Of a DNA stretch of 64,000 nt, positions 12,233 to 23,477 are shown piece after piece. Both the position numbers and the translations under genes were made by a program. The DNA comes from Panaeolus papilionaceus (taxonomy: Eukaryota > Basidiomycota > Agaricomycetes > Agaricales). Under the pieces are notes generated by a model. It had not been told where the DNA came from, made no database searches, and worked only from the letters and a program-made list of their open reading frames with translations. Where the stretch lies: positions 1,922,001-1,986,000 of the forward strand of contig JADNRZ010000005.1 in assembly GCA_015501605.1 (NCBI GenBank). Reading direction: 5' to 3'. Within the stretch, counting starts at the first letter, position 1; each line of letters starts with the position of its first letter.

Positions 12233-14486
12233 ATGATGCTGGAATCGGATGACTTGGAACTAACAAAGTCCATGGGAATACCCCGCCCCGTTGACAAAGG
12301 CCGACCAGGGAGAAGACCGAAATATGTCAAGCTTGCACCTGGGGATAACGGGGAATACTTGCCAGACATATTTTTCGAAGGTACGTGTCTCTGACTTACT
12401 GATATGTGTGCAAAAGTATAAAGTGATCCTTTTCATCACTAGATCCCCGAACCCACAGTCCTTCACCTGGTCCTTTTGGCCAGATTCACGCCTGGGGACT
12501 ATACTCGGTATGTTCCGTTTTGTACTCATGTTCTTGTTTGCAAGCTCATGCCAGGACGTCAGTATGAGTACCCAGAAGAACCTGGAGGTAAACCTTTACA
12601 TAAGGGAGCGAAGAACTGGCCTGCCTGTATGTCTACGTGGCATCATCTCATCTATTCTGGCTCATGAATCCTCGACAGTTGACGGTTTTCAAGCCATGAT
12701 GCGCCAAGTGAGTGGCTCATGCAACGCCAATTATAAAGTATTCCTGTGGCTGACAAGGTGTATTAGATGACCCATCAGATGACCTATTGGGAGCTGGATA
12801 GTCCGGAGAAGCAGTTTATGAAAGTAATTTTAGATCGCAAGGTGAGTCGCCTCTTCGTCGTTCATGTTTGATACGAGTTCATAGGTCTTGTTTATCTTAG
12901 AAAAAGGAGCTCAAGTCTCATGATTTCCATGGCCTTGACAAGTGTGACGTACTATGCAAAATCACTATCTCGTGCGTGTAATTCTGCTGCTTTATTTATG
13001 GAAGCCGACAATGGCGTGAGTTGATACTGATTCTCATATGCATATAGCGCAATGAACGACCGAAGAGGCCAGCCCCGAGTTTGGAGAAGGTTCAAAGTTT
13101 CAGCTGGCATAAGCCTTAACGCTTTGCAGGATAAGGTTATTGCGCCGGTAATGGGATGGTGCGTTCAAGTCAGTCACTCCGTTAACTTTCACAAGTTCAA
13201 TTTTCGCTCTTAGGGTTCGCAACCTACACTGCTATACATTTACAGATTTCAGAGATGGTGCAATATTTGGTCCAGAGGTCGCAGTCTTTTATCGTTGCCT
13301 CGATCTTTTTTCTTATTTTTATTCCCTTAGTAGGGCTCGAGAGCAGTTGATGTCGCTCATAAAGCACAGGTGCGTCCGTTTCACACCTCATACATCGCGA
13401 TAAAGAAATTTTTGTCGCTTATATCGATCGTAGATTGGATACGAGTATTTACCCGATGAAAGGTCTGCATCGCGTCCAATTACTTCAAATCCAAACTGAT
13501 CGATGAATATTTTTTCCAGATACAAATTCGCGCACTTGTTTAGCAAAGAAGGGGACGAAATAGGTTACCTTTACGATTTTGGAGATAAGTGGTACCATAC
13601 AATCAAGGCGAGTCCAACATTTCGTTTCATGATAAACACGATCGCTTACAGTGCAATGACATGTTCAGATCGAGAAAATCCTCCCCGTGGAGCAGTCGTC
13701 AGGGTCTGTCGATGTGATAGATGGCAAGGGAATGTGTCCTGGAGGTACTTTTTTCACTAGAGCCTCGGATCTCAATGTATCTAATTGCACGTTTGCAGAG
13801 AACTTGCAGGGGAGCCTTAACTACGAGGATTTTCTCTTCAAATACGACGACGCCGACTATGTTGGGAAGTAAGTGGTAAATTTTCATTTATCTTACGTCG
13901 TTTACTGATTACATCCATCGTAGAGCAAAATTGAAACGCGAGATTCTTGAAACCCCCAATTACAAATCCTTCGGTAAACCTCCTGCGCTCTTCGATCCAT
14001 CCAGCTTCGACCTCGAAGCCACCAAGAAACGCGTCGCCGATGCTCTCAACAGTGCCAGCTCCGTTCCATCTGGCGCCAAACAATTCACTATACCTTTTGT
14101 ACCACACGACCCCGAAGAAATTGAGAAGCCCTTCCTGAAGAAATCGCAATCTGTCGTTGTCACCAGGGAAAATGAATCTGAGTCCGACGACGAAGGTGGA
14201 GTGGGTTCGGGGTATTGGAAGGAAACTCAGTCGAACACGAAGGATAGAAGGAGGGTCGCTGTTTGTGCTGCTTGCGGTAAGCCAGCGTCGGACCATGTCG
14301 AGCTGAAGACGTGCTCGGGCTGCCGAAAGGTTTGGTGCGTGTTGTTCTTTCGTTTGGTATGGACGGTCGGAATTTACTGATGCTTGGATGTTTCTGTGAA
14401 TCAGGTATTGCTCGGTATCGCATCAAAAAGATCATTGGAAGATAATTCATAAAAAGGAGTGCACGAGGGAGTTCCTTCCGAAGTAG
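12233..14486 (+). CDS. pRiA4b ORF-3-like domain protein with C-terminal MYND zinc finger
   Basis: Fifteen small exons: 12233-12380, 12443-12507, 12563-12626, 12679-12707, 12767-12841, 12901-12971, 13048-13158, 13214-13277, 13334-13369, 13434-13462, 13520-13607, 13669-13744, 13799-13868, 13924-14334 and 14405-14486, giving 472 aa. Residues 145-262 carry the plasmid pRiA4b ORF-3-like fold, with VWRRFKVSAGISLNALQD, CYTFTDFRDGAIFGPE and the hallmark YLYDFGDKWYHTIKIE. Residues 423-466 are a MYND finger (CAACGKPASDHV, CSGCRKVWYCS, HQKDHW, HKKEC). The pRiA4b domain is of bacterial type with no settled role; MYND fingers bind proteins. The intron after 13607 seems to be GC-AG. A paralogue with matching exons lies at 23478-25874 on the other strand. 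Confidence 0.88.
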
Positions 14487-15022
14487 TGATAGTGTCTGGT
14501 GGATGTTTGCTTCAAGTTATATTCTCTCAGGAACCAAGGATTTGTTGATGTATGTGCCACGACGTTGTATCTATATTTTGCCAATTTCATGAATTATCAG
14601 TTCTTAGTGAGGCATTTAATTCTGGTGCCAAACGAGTTCCGTCTCATGAGATCTCAACTTCCTTGTCGAATATGTTTGTACCTCAAGGTCGGCGTATAAA
14701 CGAATACAAGGTACGTCGCCGTTGGCCCCCGATAGGGCATCAGCTTTTCTCTCCGGTTTCCCAGTCTCTTTTTCAACGTTCTCCTGAGTAATTCAAATAT
14801 ATCTAGCGTTTGGCATATCTGCCTTCGTGAAGATAAGGTTCATGTAAGGTTCGCATGTCAGCTTTGAATGCATACAAGGGATTCGGTGATGGGATTGATG
14901 AACACTCTCATCTGCCCTTTCCCTGAATAATCTGTAGTGAGGTGGCAGCGAATCATGCTTTAAAACCATGGTCTGAGATTTTCTCAGTCATCCTTCAACT
15001 TAGAAGGTTCTCGCTCACCCAA
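14487..15022. other. Intergenic upstream of WSC array
   Basis: About 535 bp with the 3' flank of the MYND gene and the 5' flank of the first WSC gene. There is no ORF with family resemblance and no repeat that I can support. Confidence 0.35.
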
Positions 15023-16712
15023 ATGATGTTGATCTGTCAAGGAGCAGTCCTCTTGGTCTGCGTCCTCAATCAGGTATGGGCATCATCTCTACACTTCCCA
15101 TCGAATTCCTCCTGCTCACGCTTTAATGACTGCTACTCAGGTCTTGGCCCATCCCTCCGACCTCTCTCCTCGGCAAGCTGCCACCATCAAAGACCCAGTC
15201 GGCGCAATGGGTCGCCAAGGGTTGTTACCAGTGAGTAGTATACCTTGTCCTTATTGGTCTCGTTTCTAACACGCCTTATTATATTGTGTAGAGATAGCAT
15301 ATACACCCGCATGTTAGGGTTCCGGTACGATGTTGATGGCAACAACGATGCAGAAGCTTGTACCGCCCAATGTCACAACAAGGGGTATCTTTATGCTGGC
15401 CTCGAATATGGTACTGAGTGCTGTACGTGTCGTGTTTCTTTTAGTCTTGATAGAAATTCATTGTCATCTCTCAGGGTGTGGAAATTCTCTCGCCTTTGAA
15501 ATTCCTCGGCCTGCTTCAGAATGCAACTTCATATGCCCCGGAGATAGCAGCGAGCTCTGTGGGGCAGGAAGTCGCATCGTGATATACGAAGATACAGACC
15601 CGGCGCCCAAGCCATCTATCAAGCAGAGTCATGGAACGTGGTCATACAAAGCGTGCTATTGGTAAGTACTTGGTGGTTTCGAGTGTCTTTCGGCGTTATC
15701 TCACTTCGACTCTCGACCTAATTGCAGGGAAATGGGAGTTCACTTACTGACTTACCGATATGGACTTTTCGAGGTTAACAGCGTCGAATCATGCACTGCT
15801 TTGTGTCAATCGAAGGGATATGCATTGGCTGGGTTACAATACGGGTCGGAGTGTTGTATGTCTCTATTTCATTGGGCTATTCCTCGACGGCTATAGCTGA
15901 CGACTCCCTTAGGGTGCGACAGTTATCTACCATACGGGTTACAGGCACCAGAGGCTGACTGTAACATGCCCTGTCCAGGAGACCCGCTTCAGCTATGCGG
16001 TGGAAGCATGCGCATGCAGATGTATGTCAACAGCGGTGGAACACCCCCGGACCTAACAAAGTGCATCGACTGGAGATACCAATACACTTGGAATAATATG
16101 AGGCTCCGGGCGGTGCGAACCTCGGGGCTGGGAAGCCCTGTGCCGCTGTACTATACCCCGACGATACCTAAGACGGACCCTATTGACTGGATGACACTTG
16201 CTGTGAGCTTTCATACGAGCTTTGCATTTTTGTTGATTTTACTCATGTTGTTGTCTGACTTAGGGCTGTACGACTGACTGTGCTAACCTCACTTATAACG
16301 GACTCTTGTACCTTTATCAGAATATCTTGCGTACGTCCGCGTCGTATCAACGAATTCTGCCTCCCGTAGTGGGACAAGCTCAGCTTTTCATGAATCAAAA
16401 TCCCCCAACGCATGCGGCGTATAATCATTTCTGTGCCAAGGTAAACATAGATTGATTGTTCTTTCCTTGATCATACACCGCTCGAGCTGACCATATATTG
16501 CGTAGCCAAACCCGTCCTCCTCAGAGGGACCATTCATTGGGACAACCCGGATCGCTGTGGACGATCAGACTGACAAATGGTCTCTATGCCCCAATGTTAC
16601 TGATAGTGGAAGACCGACGGTGGTATACCAGCCCCAGGCGAACAACCCTCACTATGTCCTCTCGCAATGCGAAGAGATATGGATCGAGATGTACTATGTT
16701 GAACCGTACTGA
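15023..16712 (+). pseudogene. Double-WSC-domain secreted protein, copy A, frameshifted
   Basis: Eight exons: 15023-15073, 15141-15230, 15292-15422, 15475-15661, 15728-15855, 15913-16202, 16264-16440 and 16506-16712. Exon 1 is a signal peptide (MMLICQGAVLLVCVLNQ). Two WSC domains follow: first GFRYDVDGNNDAEAC, YAGLEYGTECCWCG and CPGDSSELCGAG; then YALAGLQYGSECCWC-like and CPGDPLQLCGGS. The C-terminal ~160 residues are shared with the other copies. Exon 2 is 90 nt where copy B has 89: it reads GGCGCAATGGG against GGCGCATGGG. One extra A near 15206 therefore breaks the frame, and no alternative splice repairs it. Without that base the protein would be 419 aa. It may be a recent pseudogene or a sequencing error, since the other exons are clean. 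Confidence 0.75.
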
Positions 16713-17191
16713 AAATTCGAAGTCAGCATAGTTTCCCTTGTTGTTTCAACGCCTCATTGACGTTGCAATCGAAACCGTGTTATTTTCATATCTTTCCTAT
16801 TGTGATCATTATTACTGGTGTGTAAAAGGTGTCTCGATTTGCCAAGCAGGCGTTATTAATTTCCGAATCCACCTTGAAAAACATCGCTGATCAATGTTAG
16901 GGCCCTCGTTTTTTCTTTTGACTCTCTCAGTACCTTTTTCACATCTTCCTGGCCCGGTAATACAAATATATGTCACGGTATTTGACAGTTCCGCTTCGTA
17001 GAGGCTACGCATGAGTACCGTTCTCATGTCACCTTCGAACGATCCGGCCGGTTTGATAAAGTTTCAACTCTCGTTCTCCCCTTAACCATTCGTGTGATCT
17101 TCGGAGAGACGTGTAAGCAGAGCGGTTTAAAATGGCGATCCAAGATTTTTTGGGTTATCCTTCGACTTTGAGAAGGCTCGATTTCAGCAAA
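16713..17191. other. Intergenic between WSC copies A and B
   Basis: About 480 bp. Nothing coding or repetitive was recognised. An ATG at 17132 is in frame with the B start and would add 20 residues, but it would bury the signal peptide. Confidence 0.35.
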
Positions 17192-18882
17192 ATGAAGTAT
17201 CTTGGAGCAGTCCTCTCGCCTTTCGTCCTTAAACAGGTACGTCCACCATGATGGCTCGCTCTTGGTCGCTGGACTCAAGCTCAGAGCCTCGTTTCATACT
17301 AATAGGTCCTAGCACATCCGTCTGAGCTCCTACCTCGTCAGGGTGCCACTATCAAAGACCCAGTCGGCGCATGGGAGGCTAAGGGGTGTTTTCAGTGAGT
17401 CCAGTTTTCTCCTTACAATCAAAGTGGTAATTGACATATCTCACAGAGATAGCGTTCAGAATCGTGTCTTAGGGTTCCGGTTCGACGTCGATGGCACCAA
17501 CGATGCAGAATCCTGCACTGCCCAATGCCACAACAAAGGTTATAAATTTGCTGGAATGGAGTATGGCACTGAATGTTGTATGTACCCTTTCTGTTCCCCT
17601 ACTTCGATTCTTTCACTTGCTCATGTTCTCTCCATCCAGGGTGCGGTAATGCTCTTGCATATGAGATTCCTAAGCCGGCTGCAGAGTGCAGCTTCGTCTG
17701 CCCAGGAGATAGCACTGAACTCTGTGGTGCCGGGGATCGTATCGTGATCTACGAGGATACCGACCCAGCACCCCAGCCAGTTATCAAGCAGAGTTATGGA
17801 ACATGGTCGTATAAAGCTTGTTATAGGTGAGACCGGCGGCTATTTGACGCTCTGGAGCATCTAACCACAAATGGAATCGCAGGGATCTGGGCACCCGCCT
17901 CCTGACTTATAGGTTTGCTCTTCCGAATGACAATAAGGTTGAGACGTGTACGGCTTTATGTCAGTCAAATGGCTATGCATTAGCTGGAATTGAATATGGT
18001 ACAGAGTGTTGTAAGTACTCTCTCATAGATTATGAAGAGGATTGTATTCATATTCGCTCAACCATACTTACTGATTACATTTTGAAGGGTGCGATCACTA
18101 CTTACCTTATGGAGGACAAGTGCCAGACGCAGAATGCAACTTCTCCTGCCCCGGTGATCCGTTACAGCGATGTGGTGGAAGTATGCGGCTTCAAATTTAT
18201 CTCAACAGCGCCGGGACGCCTCTAGACACAACTCAATGTATTGATTGGAGGGCGCTCTGGACTTGGGGAGGGATGAGGCTTCGAGCCGTTCGAAAATCGG
18301 GATTGGGAGCCCCAGAACCTCTGTACTACGTACCGACGCTCCCACTAACCGACCCCAAGTACTGGATGTATCTAGCCGTAAGTTTTGAGATATTATGACG
18401 CAGGCATAGCTCTGATTACTTTTTTCAACCACTCAGGCGTGTAACAATGCTTGTTCGGGATCGCCCTTCTCCTACGGTCGATCATTCACGCTCCAAGACG
18501 GAACCATAACCACACTCACTTCGTCCCACCGAATCTTGCCACCGCAAGTGGGACAGGCTCAACTCTTTATTGCTCAAAATCCTCAGCCATACGCGGGGTA
18601 TAATCAATATTGTGCTAAGGTAAGCTCTACGACAGTGCTACAACTAATGCTTCGAACAAAATTGATAACACTACAACTCGATAGCCAAATCCAGCCTCTG
18701 CAGAAGGGCCCTTCATTGGTTCGCCTCGCCTTGCTGTTGGAGGACGCACAGATGAATGGGCATTCTGCTACAATACCACGGATAGCGGGCGGCCGACCGT
18801 TGTCTACCACCCCTTGGCAGGTAATGCCCACTACGTTCTTTCTCAGTGCGAAGAAATCTGGATCGAAATGTACCATGATTGA
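17192..18882 (+). CDS. Double-WSC-domain secreted protein, copy B
   Basis: Eight exons: 17192-17236, 17306-17394, 17447-17577, 17640-17826, 17883-18010, 18088-18377, 18437-18619 and 18685-18882, giving 416 aa. Residues 1-18 form a signal peptide. WSC domain 1 spans about 38-132 (GFRFDVDGTNDAESC, FAGMEYGTECCWCG, CPGDSTELCGAG, IVIYED) and WSC domain 2 about 146-240 (YALAGIEYGTECCWC, CPGDPLQRCGGS, LQIYLNSAG). WSC domains are cysteine-rich carbohydrate-binding modules of fungal cell-wall and secreted proteins. The last ~160 residues (GPFIGSPRLAVGG, DSGRPTVVYHP, HYVLSQCEEIWIE) match no domain I know but are kept in all copies. There is no transmembrane segment, so secretion or wall attachment is likely. 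Exon lengths and phases match copies A and C. Confidence 0.9.
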
Positions 18883-19667
18883 AAATGGAACTTGGAATTG
18901 CTTGGTCCCGCTTTTCACCCGCAGTGGACACTGTCCCTTCATGTACCGCACTCGACTTGTCAACTGTGTGTGTGATTGTAGACCCAAATGATTAAATATC
19001 TAAAGCACGTTTATCATCTCTTAGTAAAGATGACATTCGAATTGAACTGAGGGACGGGACGCGGAACAAGGGAACATCATCAATTCATCCACGGTGTCTG
19101 TGATGTTTCCTCTAATTTCTCAGGGTTTCTTTCTCTTGAACCACCAACATCAGTCCCTCTGTCATCCAGCCTTGCAAGATCTGGGCGAATGTTGACCTTC
19201 AGTCACCCTTGCTTTTCATCTCGAACATCCTCAAATAATCCACCAATCACTTTCCAATACCAGCCACATACTTGACGCAGACTGCAGTCTCGGCCATCTG
19301 CCCATCAAACTCAGTCTAGACAGGGAATCGAGTGCACCTGAACAACGGAACCAACCCTTTCATTTCATTGAATTTCTTACCACATTCGAACTGAGAACCC
19401 CATCAAGTTGACAAGCTGGCAGCCTGGCACTGAACAGCGACTTAGAGTTGTCAACCCATGGAAATTCATTGGTCCTCATGCCCATTCAAACGACAAACAT
19501 CTGTAGCTAATTGAATGGCTTACACGGAACTCATTGTTCTGAGAACATTCTCGGTATTACTTTCGTTATTTTCTGACGGCACTTCATGTGCCTCGCTTTC
19601 ATAACAATTTTGAATAAAGGCCCGGTGAGCTTGGAAGTCGGGTGAATCAGACCTTGTCCTGTTCAGG
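18883..19667. other. Intergenic between WSC copies B and C
   Basis: About 785 bp, moderately pyrimidine-rich. I see no ORF, tRNA or inverted repeat here. It contains the B 3' flank and the C promoter. Confidence 0.35.
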
Positions 19668-21326
19668 ATGATTTCCCTGATCAGTCTCCTCACTGTTGCC
19701 TCTGGGGCCGTCCTGGTATGTGTTTCCCTTCCCCTTCGTCTCTGTTATAGCTGACCTCCCTTTTAGGTCTTATCAACACCTTCTCTCGAAGCTCGTCAGT
19801 CTCCGACTATCAAGAACCCAGTCGGTGCCTGGCAATTCAAGGGCTGCGTTCAGTAAGTAGCATCCTCTCAACCCGCCTCCACTCTTACTCGCAGTCTCTA
19901 ACATTACCGTACAGGGATAATGTGTCCTCCCGTGTCCTAAGTCTGCGTTACGCAGTTCCAGGGGGTAACAGCGCTGAAGGGTGCACGGCCTTGTGCCATG
20001 ACAAGGGGTATGAGTTTGCGGGCCTTGAGTATGGTTCAGAGTGCTGTGCGTCCATTCTATTTGTATCTCATCAGTTAGCAAAGCGGCGTCTAACTACGTT
20101 CCACAGGGTGCGATCATCAGCCTGCGTACCAAACCATTAAGCCGGATAGCGAGTGTAGCTCCCCATGCCCTGCAGATGCGACTGAGCTTTGTGGGGCTGG
20201 TAATCGCCTCGTGCTGTACCAAGATACCGCCCCAAAACCCAAGCCCCAGATCAAGCAGACAGTTGGAACCTGGAATTACAAAGGCTGCTATCGGTATGAT
20301 GCATCTCTTAGTCTCAACACCAACTCTGAATTAACTGTAAATCCAGTGATTGGGGCGTACGTCTCATGACGTTCCGCTTCACGGTCCCTTCAGGCAACAC
20401 TGCCGAGAGTTGCACTGCTCTCTGTCAGTCAAAGGGATACGGTCTTGCTGGCATGGAATATGCCACTGAATGCTGTATGTCTCTTGTCTTCTTCAACATC
20501 ATTACACGCTGATAATGAATTGCAGGGTGCGACAACTACCTCCCATACGGAGCACAAATGCCCGACAGTGAATGCAATTCCGTTTGCCCTGGAGATAACC
20601 TCCAGTATTGCGGGGCCAGCGCGCGCATTCAAATCTATGTCAACAGTGCAGGTTCTCCTCCAAGCCCTGCTAACTGTATCAACTGGCGAGGTATTTACTC
20701 TTTCCAGAACAATATCCTCTACACCGTCCCGAGGACTTCGACCACACCCCGTACCAAATTGTTCAACGTTCGTACAAACCCGCTTACAGACCCTAATTGG
20801 TATTCCATCATCGCAGTAAGTTCATTTTTGACCTCTTACGTTCTGAGCCAAGCTCTGAAGGTCATCATTCTGATCCCAATTCCAGACGTGCCCCGCGGGA
20901 TGCCCTTGGACAGACTACTACAACTACGGCCTGACGTCGGACGGCGTTTTAACAAGCTATAACTCACTTCCTCTGGCTCCAGTCGTAGGTTCGGCACAAA
21001 CTTACTACTTTACGTGGCCACAAAACACGGTTCCATATAAGAAGTTCTGCGTCAAGGTGAGCATACTTGTCATTTCGCAATAAAACCCTATCTGGCGCGT
21101 CAGCTTACGCGTTTCATAGCCCAATCCTGCGTCTCCTGACGGTCCTTTCATCGGATTCCCTCGACTCGCTATCGACGGCGCCACTGATAAATGGTCACTT
21201 TGTCCAAATATCACAGATGGTGGTGTCCGAAAGGATCTCGTCTATTCTCCGATTATCAATCATCCACACTACGTGAAGGCTGACTGTCAAGAAGTGTTCG
21301 TCGAAGTTACTCCTTACTCTGTCTAA
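19668..21326 (+). CDS. Double-WSC-domain secreted protein, copy C
   Basis: Eight exons: 19668-19715, 19767-19852, 19915-20045, 20107-20293, 20347-20474, 20526-20815, 20886-21056 and 21120-21326, giving 415 aa. It has a signal peptide (MISLISLLTVASGAVL), WSC domain 1 (YEFAGLEYGSECCWCD, CPADATELCGAG), WSC domain 2 (YGLAGMEYATECCWCD, CPGDNLQYCGAS) and the shared C-terminal region (GPFIGFPRLAIDG, TDKWSLCPNITDGG, HYVKADCQEVFVEV). Copy C is more diverged than A and B are from each other, and it resembles the truncated copy D most closely (LFNVRTNPLTDPNWYS against LFNIRTKPFTDPQWYS). A poly(A) signal A(C)AATAAAA lies at 21412-21420. It is presumably a secreted or wall-bound carbohydrate-binding protein. 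Confidence 0.9.
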
Positions 21327-22045
21327 ACTTGAACGTGGTCACAAATCCGTCTCTTTTCGTTGGACTTTGCCCCTTTTCCTTTTTGTAATCTTTTGGACTA
21401 TCACCGTTTTCACAATAAAAAATTGATTTGTTGTATCAATCAGGCGACGTCTGATTCAGCTATGAACAAACCAACGAGTCATTCCTGGTCCCTTAATTCA
21501 TGAGAAATGCACTCGCGTCCAGGCCGCGTCAAAACAAGGTATGTTCGGCTGCTTCTTTCTCTAATCCGTCCATACTCAATTGCTCGCCACATCTAGGTCT
21601 TCTCATATTCAAATGTTGGTGTTTAAGCGGCGGGGAACATATTCTCCCAAGCCAAGAACTGAATTACCACCAGTCGTGAGACTCGCATTCAGGGCGCCCT
21701 TCAATGATGAGTTCTTCTCTGTCGTTCTGAAGTGAAGAGTACTCGGGTCAGCTGTCTATCAAGAATCCGTGGAGGGATTGAGCTTCAGTTTTCCATATAA
21801 TGTCGAGAGTGAGTACTCTTGTTCTTGTTCTTTCCTGACAAGTGATGCGCTGTGCACTCCGCCTTCGGGAAATCTCGGTTGTTCGTGTCAAACACATCCA
21901 CAACCAACCCGTCGAGTTGAGACAATCATCTCTCAAACTTTTGGGTTGTGCCTGGCGTCCCAGAGATCAGAAGCATGAATATTCGTAGAGACATCATCTC
22001 ATCCTTCGGGTCCTCTCATTGACCAGCCCATGGTGGGCTCAATCC
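21327..22045. other. Intergenic between WSC copy C and remnant D
   Basis: About 720 bp. Apart from the poly(A) signal of copy C (about 21414), nothing coding is recognised. WSC exons that D should have are not here, so its missing middle is a true loss. Confidence 0.35.
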
Positions 22046-22748
22046 ATGGTCCCGCTACTCCTCATAATGGCTTCGGCGGCACTTGTGGTTAGTTATACAT
22101 TGTTCCTTCCATATTCGTGGCAATAAACTATTATAAATCGCGTAGGTCTGCATATCTGGCACTTGTATCATCTGGCGGGACCAACGTTCATTTTACAATA
22201 ACATTCTTTACGCCGTGCCAAGGACTGCCTTAACACCGCATACGAAGCTCTTTAACATCCGAACCAAGCCCTTTACGGACCCTCAATGGTATTCTATCCT
22301 TTCGTTGGATGTTTTTTCGATACTATTTTTCAATCGACTGACTGGGAATTTACGATAGACATGCTACTCCAACTATGGTCTACTGAACGGCACTCTCCTG
22401 AGTTAAAACTCATGCTCGTTGGCGCTCGTCGTGGGCTCAGCAAAAACCTTGTTTACCTCGCCACAAACGATGGTTTCGCACAATCAATTCTGCACCAAGG
22501 TACGTCGAACTTCTATATTTTCATGCTTTACTTCAAATCAACACGACCTTTCATTTATCCAGGGGGCATTCATCAGATTCCCTCATCGCCCAGTTGATGG
22601 ACACACAGGTAAGTGGTCTCTGTGCGCAAACATTACAGCTGGAGGGCGTCACGACCTTGTCTACGAGCTCATTCCCAACCACCCTCACTACGACGGTGCT
22701 GCGTGTGAGGAGTTCTACGTCGAAACTATAACCTGGTCTCAAATGTGA
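22046..22748 (+). pseudogene. Truncated WSC-family copy D lacking both WSC domains
   Basis: A signal-peptide exon at 22046-22087 (MVPLLLIMASAALV) is followed by a GTTAGT...TAG intron. From 22146 it is homologous to the second half of copy C exon 6 (ILYAVPRTALTPHTK, LFNIRTKPFTDPQWYS). Both WSC domains (about 200 residues) are missing. The next intron has lost a usable donor in the right phase (TCG then TTGGAT). The exon 7 equivalent carries a TAA where copy C has a Tyr codon (GTLLS, stop, NSCSLALVVGSA). Its last exon (GAFIRFPHRPVDG ... HPHYDGAACEEFYVE) is open to 22748. With a nonsense codon and a broken donor it is best read as a pseudogene. Confidence 0.75.
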
Positions 22749-23477
22749 AGGAGAGGGCCCGTATTCATTTAATGTCAAAATTTGGGCAAAAGATGGCGTT
22801 TAATTCATTCGAGATTCGAACCGAACCGCTTTGGAATGTCTCCAACTTAGATCTGCACCCAATGACGATGGGAAGGTACAAAAGCTTCGAGCGGCATCCA
22901 CCGGTGAAGTCAAGTTAGGGTGTCTGCTCGAGCCCTTTCCTTGGGCGACAGTTGGCACCGTACGACATTCGAAAGAAAATATTGAGGAATGTTTAGCATA
23001 AATATTTTACAATTCAGCAAATACATTGTTTCGATGTTCAGATGTCATTCGATCATCCACTTGTGCAAATTTTTCCTTGTACATTCGCCTTGTGGACCTT
23101 TTGATAGGCGACACAGCAATACCTCAGCCTGTTTCGAGGAAGGGTTAATGGCATAAGCGAATAGTTCGTGACGCACAACAGTGTTTCGAGATAGGCTTCA
23201 AAGCACATCATAAAGACCAAAAGCTATGAAAGAGTAATAAAACGGCGCGAAAACCATATTATAAGAAAATTTCGAGCGATCTTAGAGTAATGAGACTACA
23301 TCGAAGCCGGAAATCTAAAGAGCACTCCTGAGTCGATTCCAATGAATGTCGCCCACTGAAGCACATTTATATGCATTTCAGTCTTTATGGTACATTGGGT
23401 ACAAAGAAGATACAGCTACATGGTATCGAAGGACGAACACCTCATATTCTAAATTGAATGGGCCTAACTCCTCAACC
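22749..23477. other. Convergent intergenic region
   Basis: About 730 bp between the WSC remnant (+) and the second MYND gene (-). No family resemblance, RNA gene or clear repeat is seen. Confidence 0.35.
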
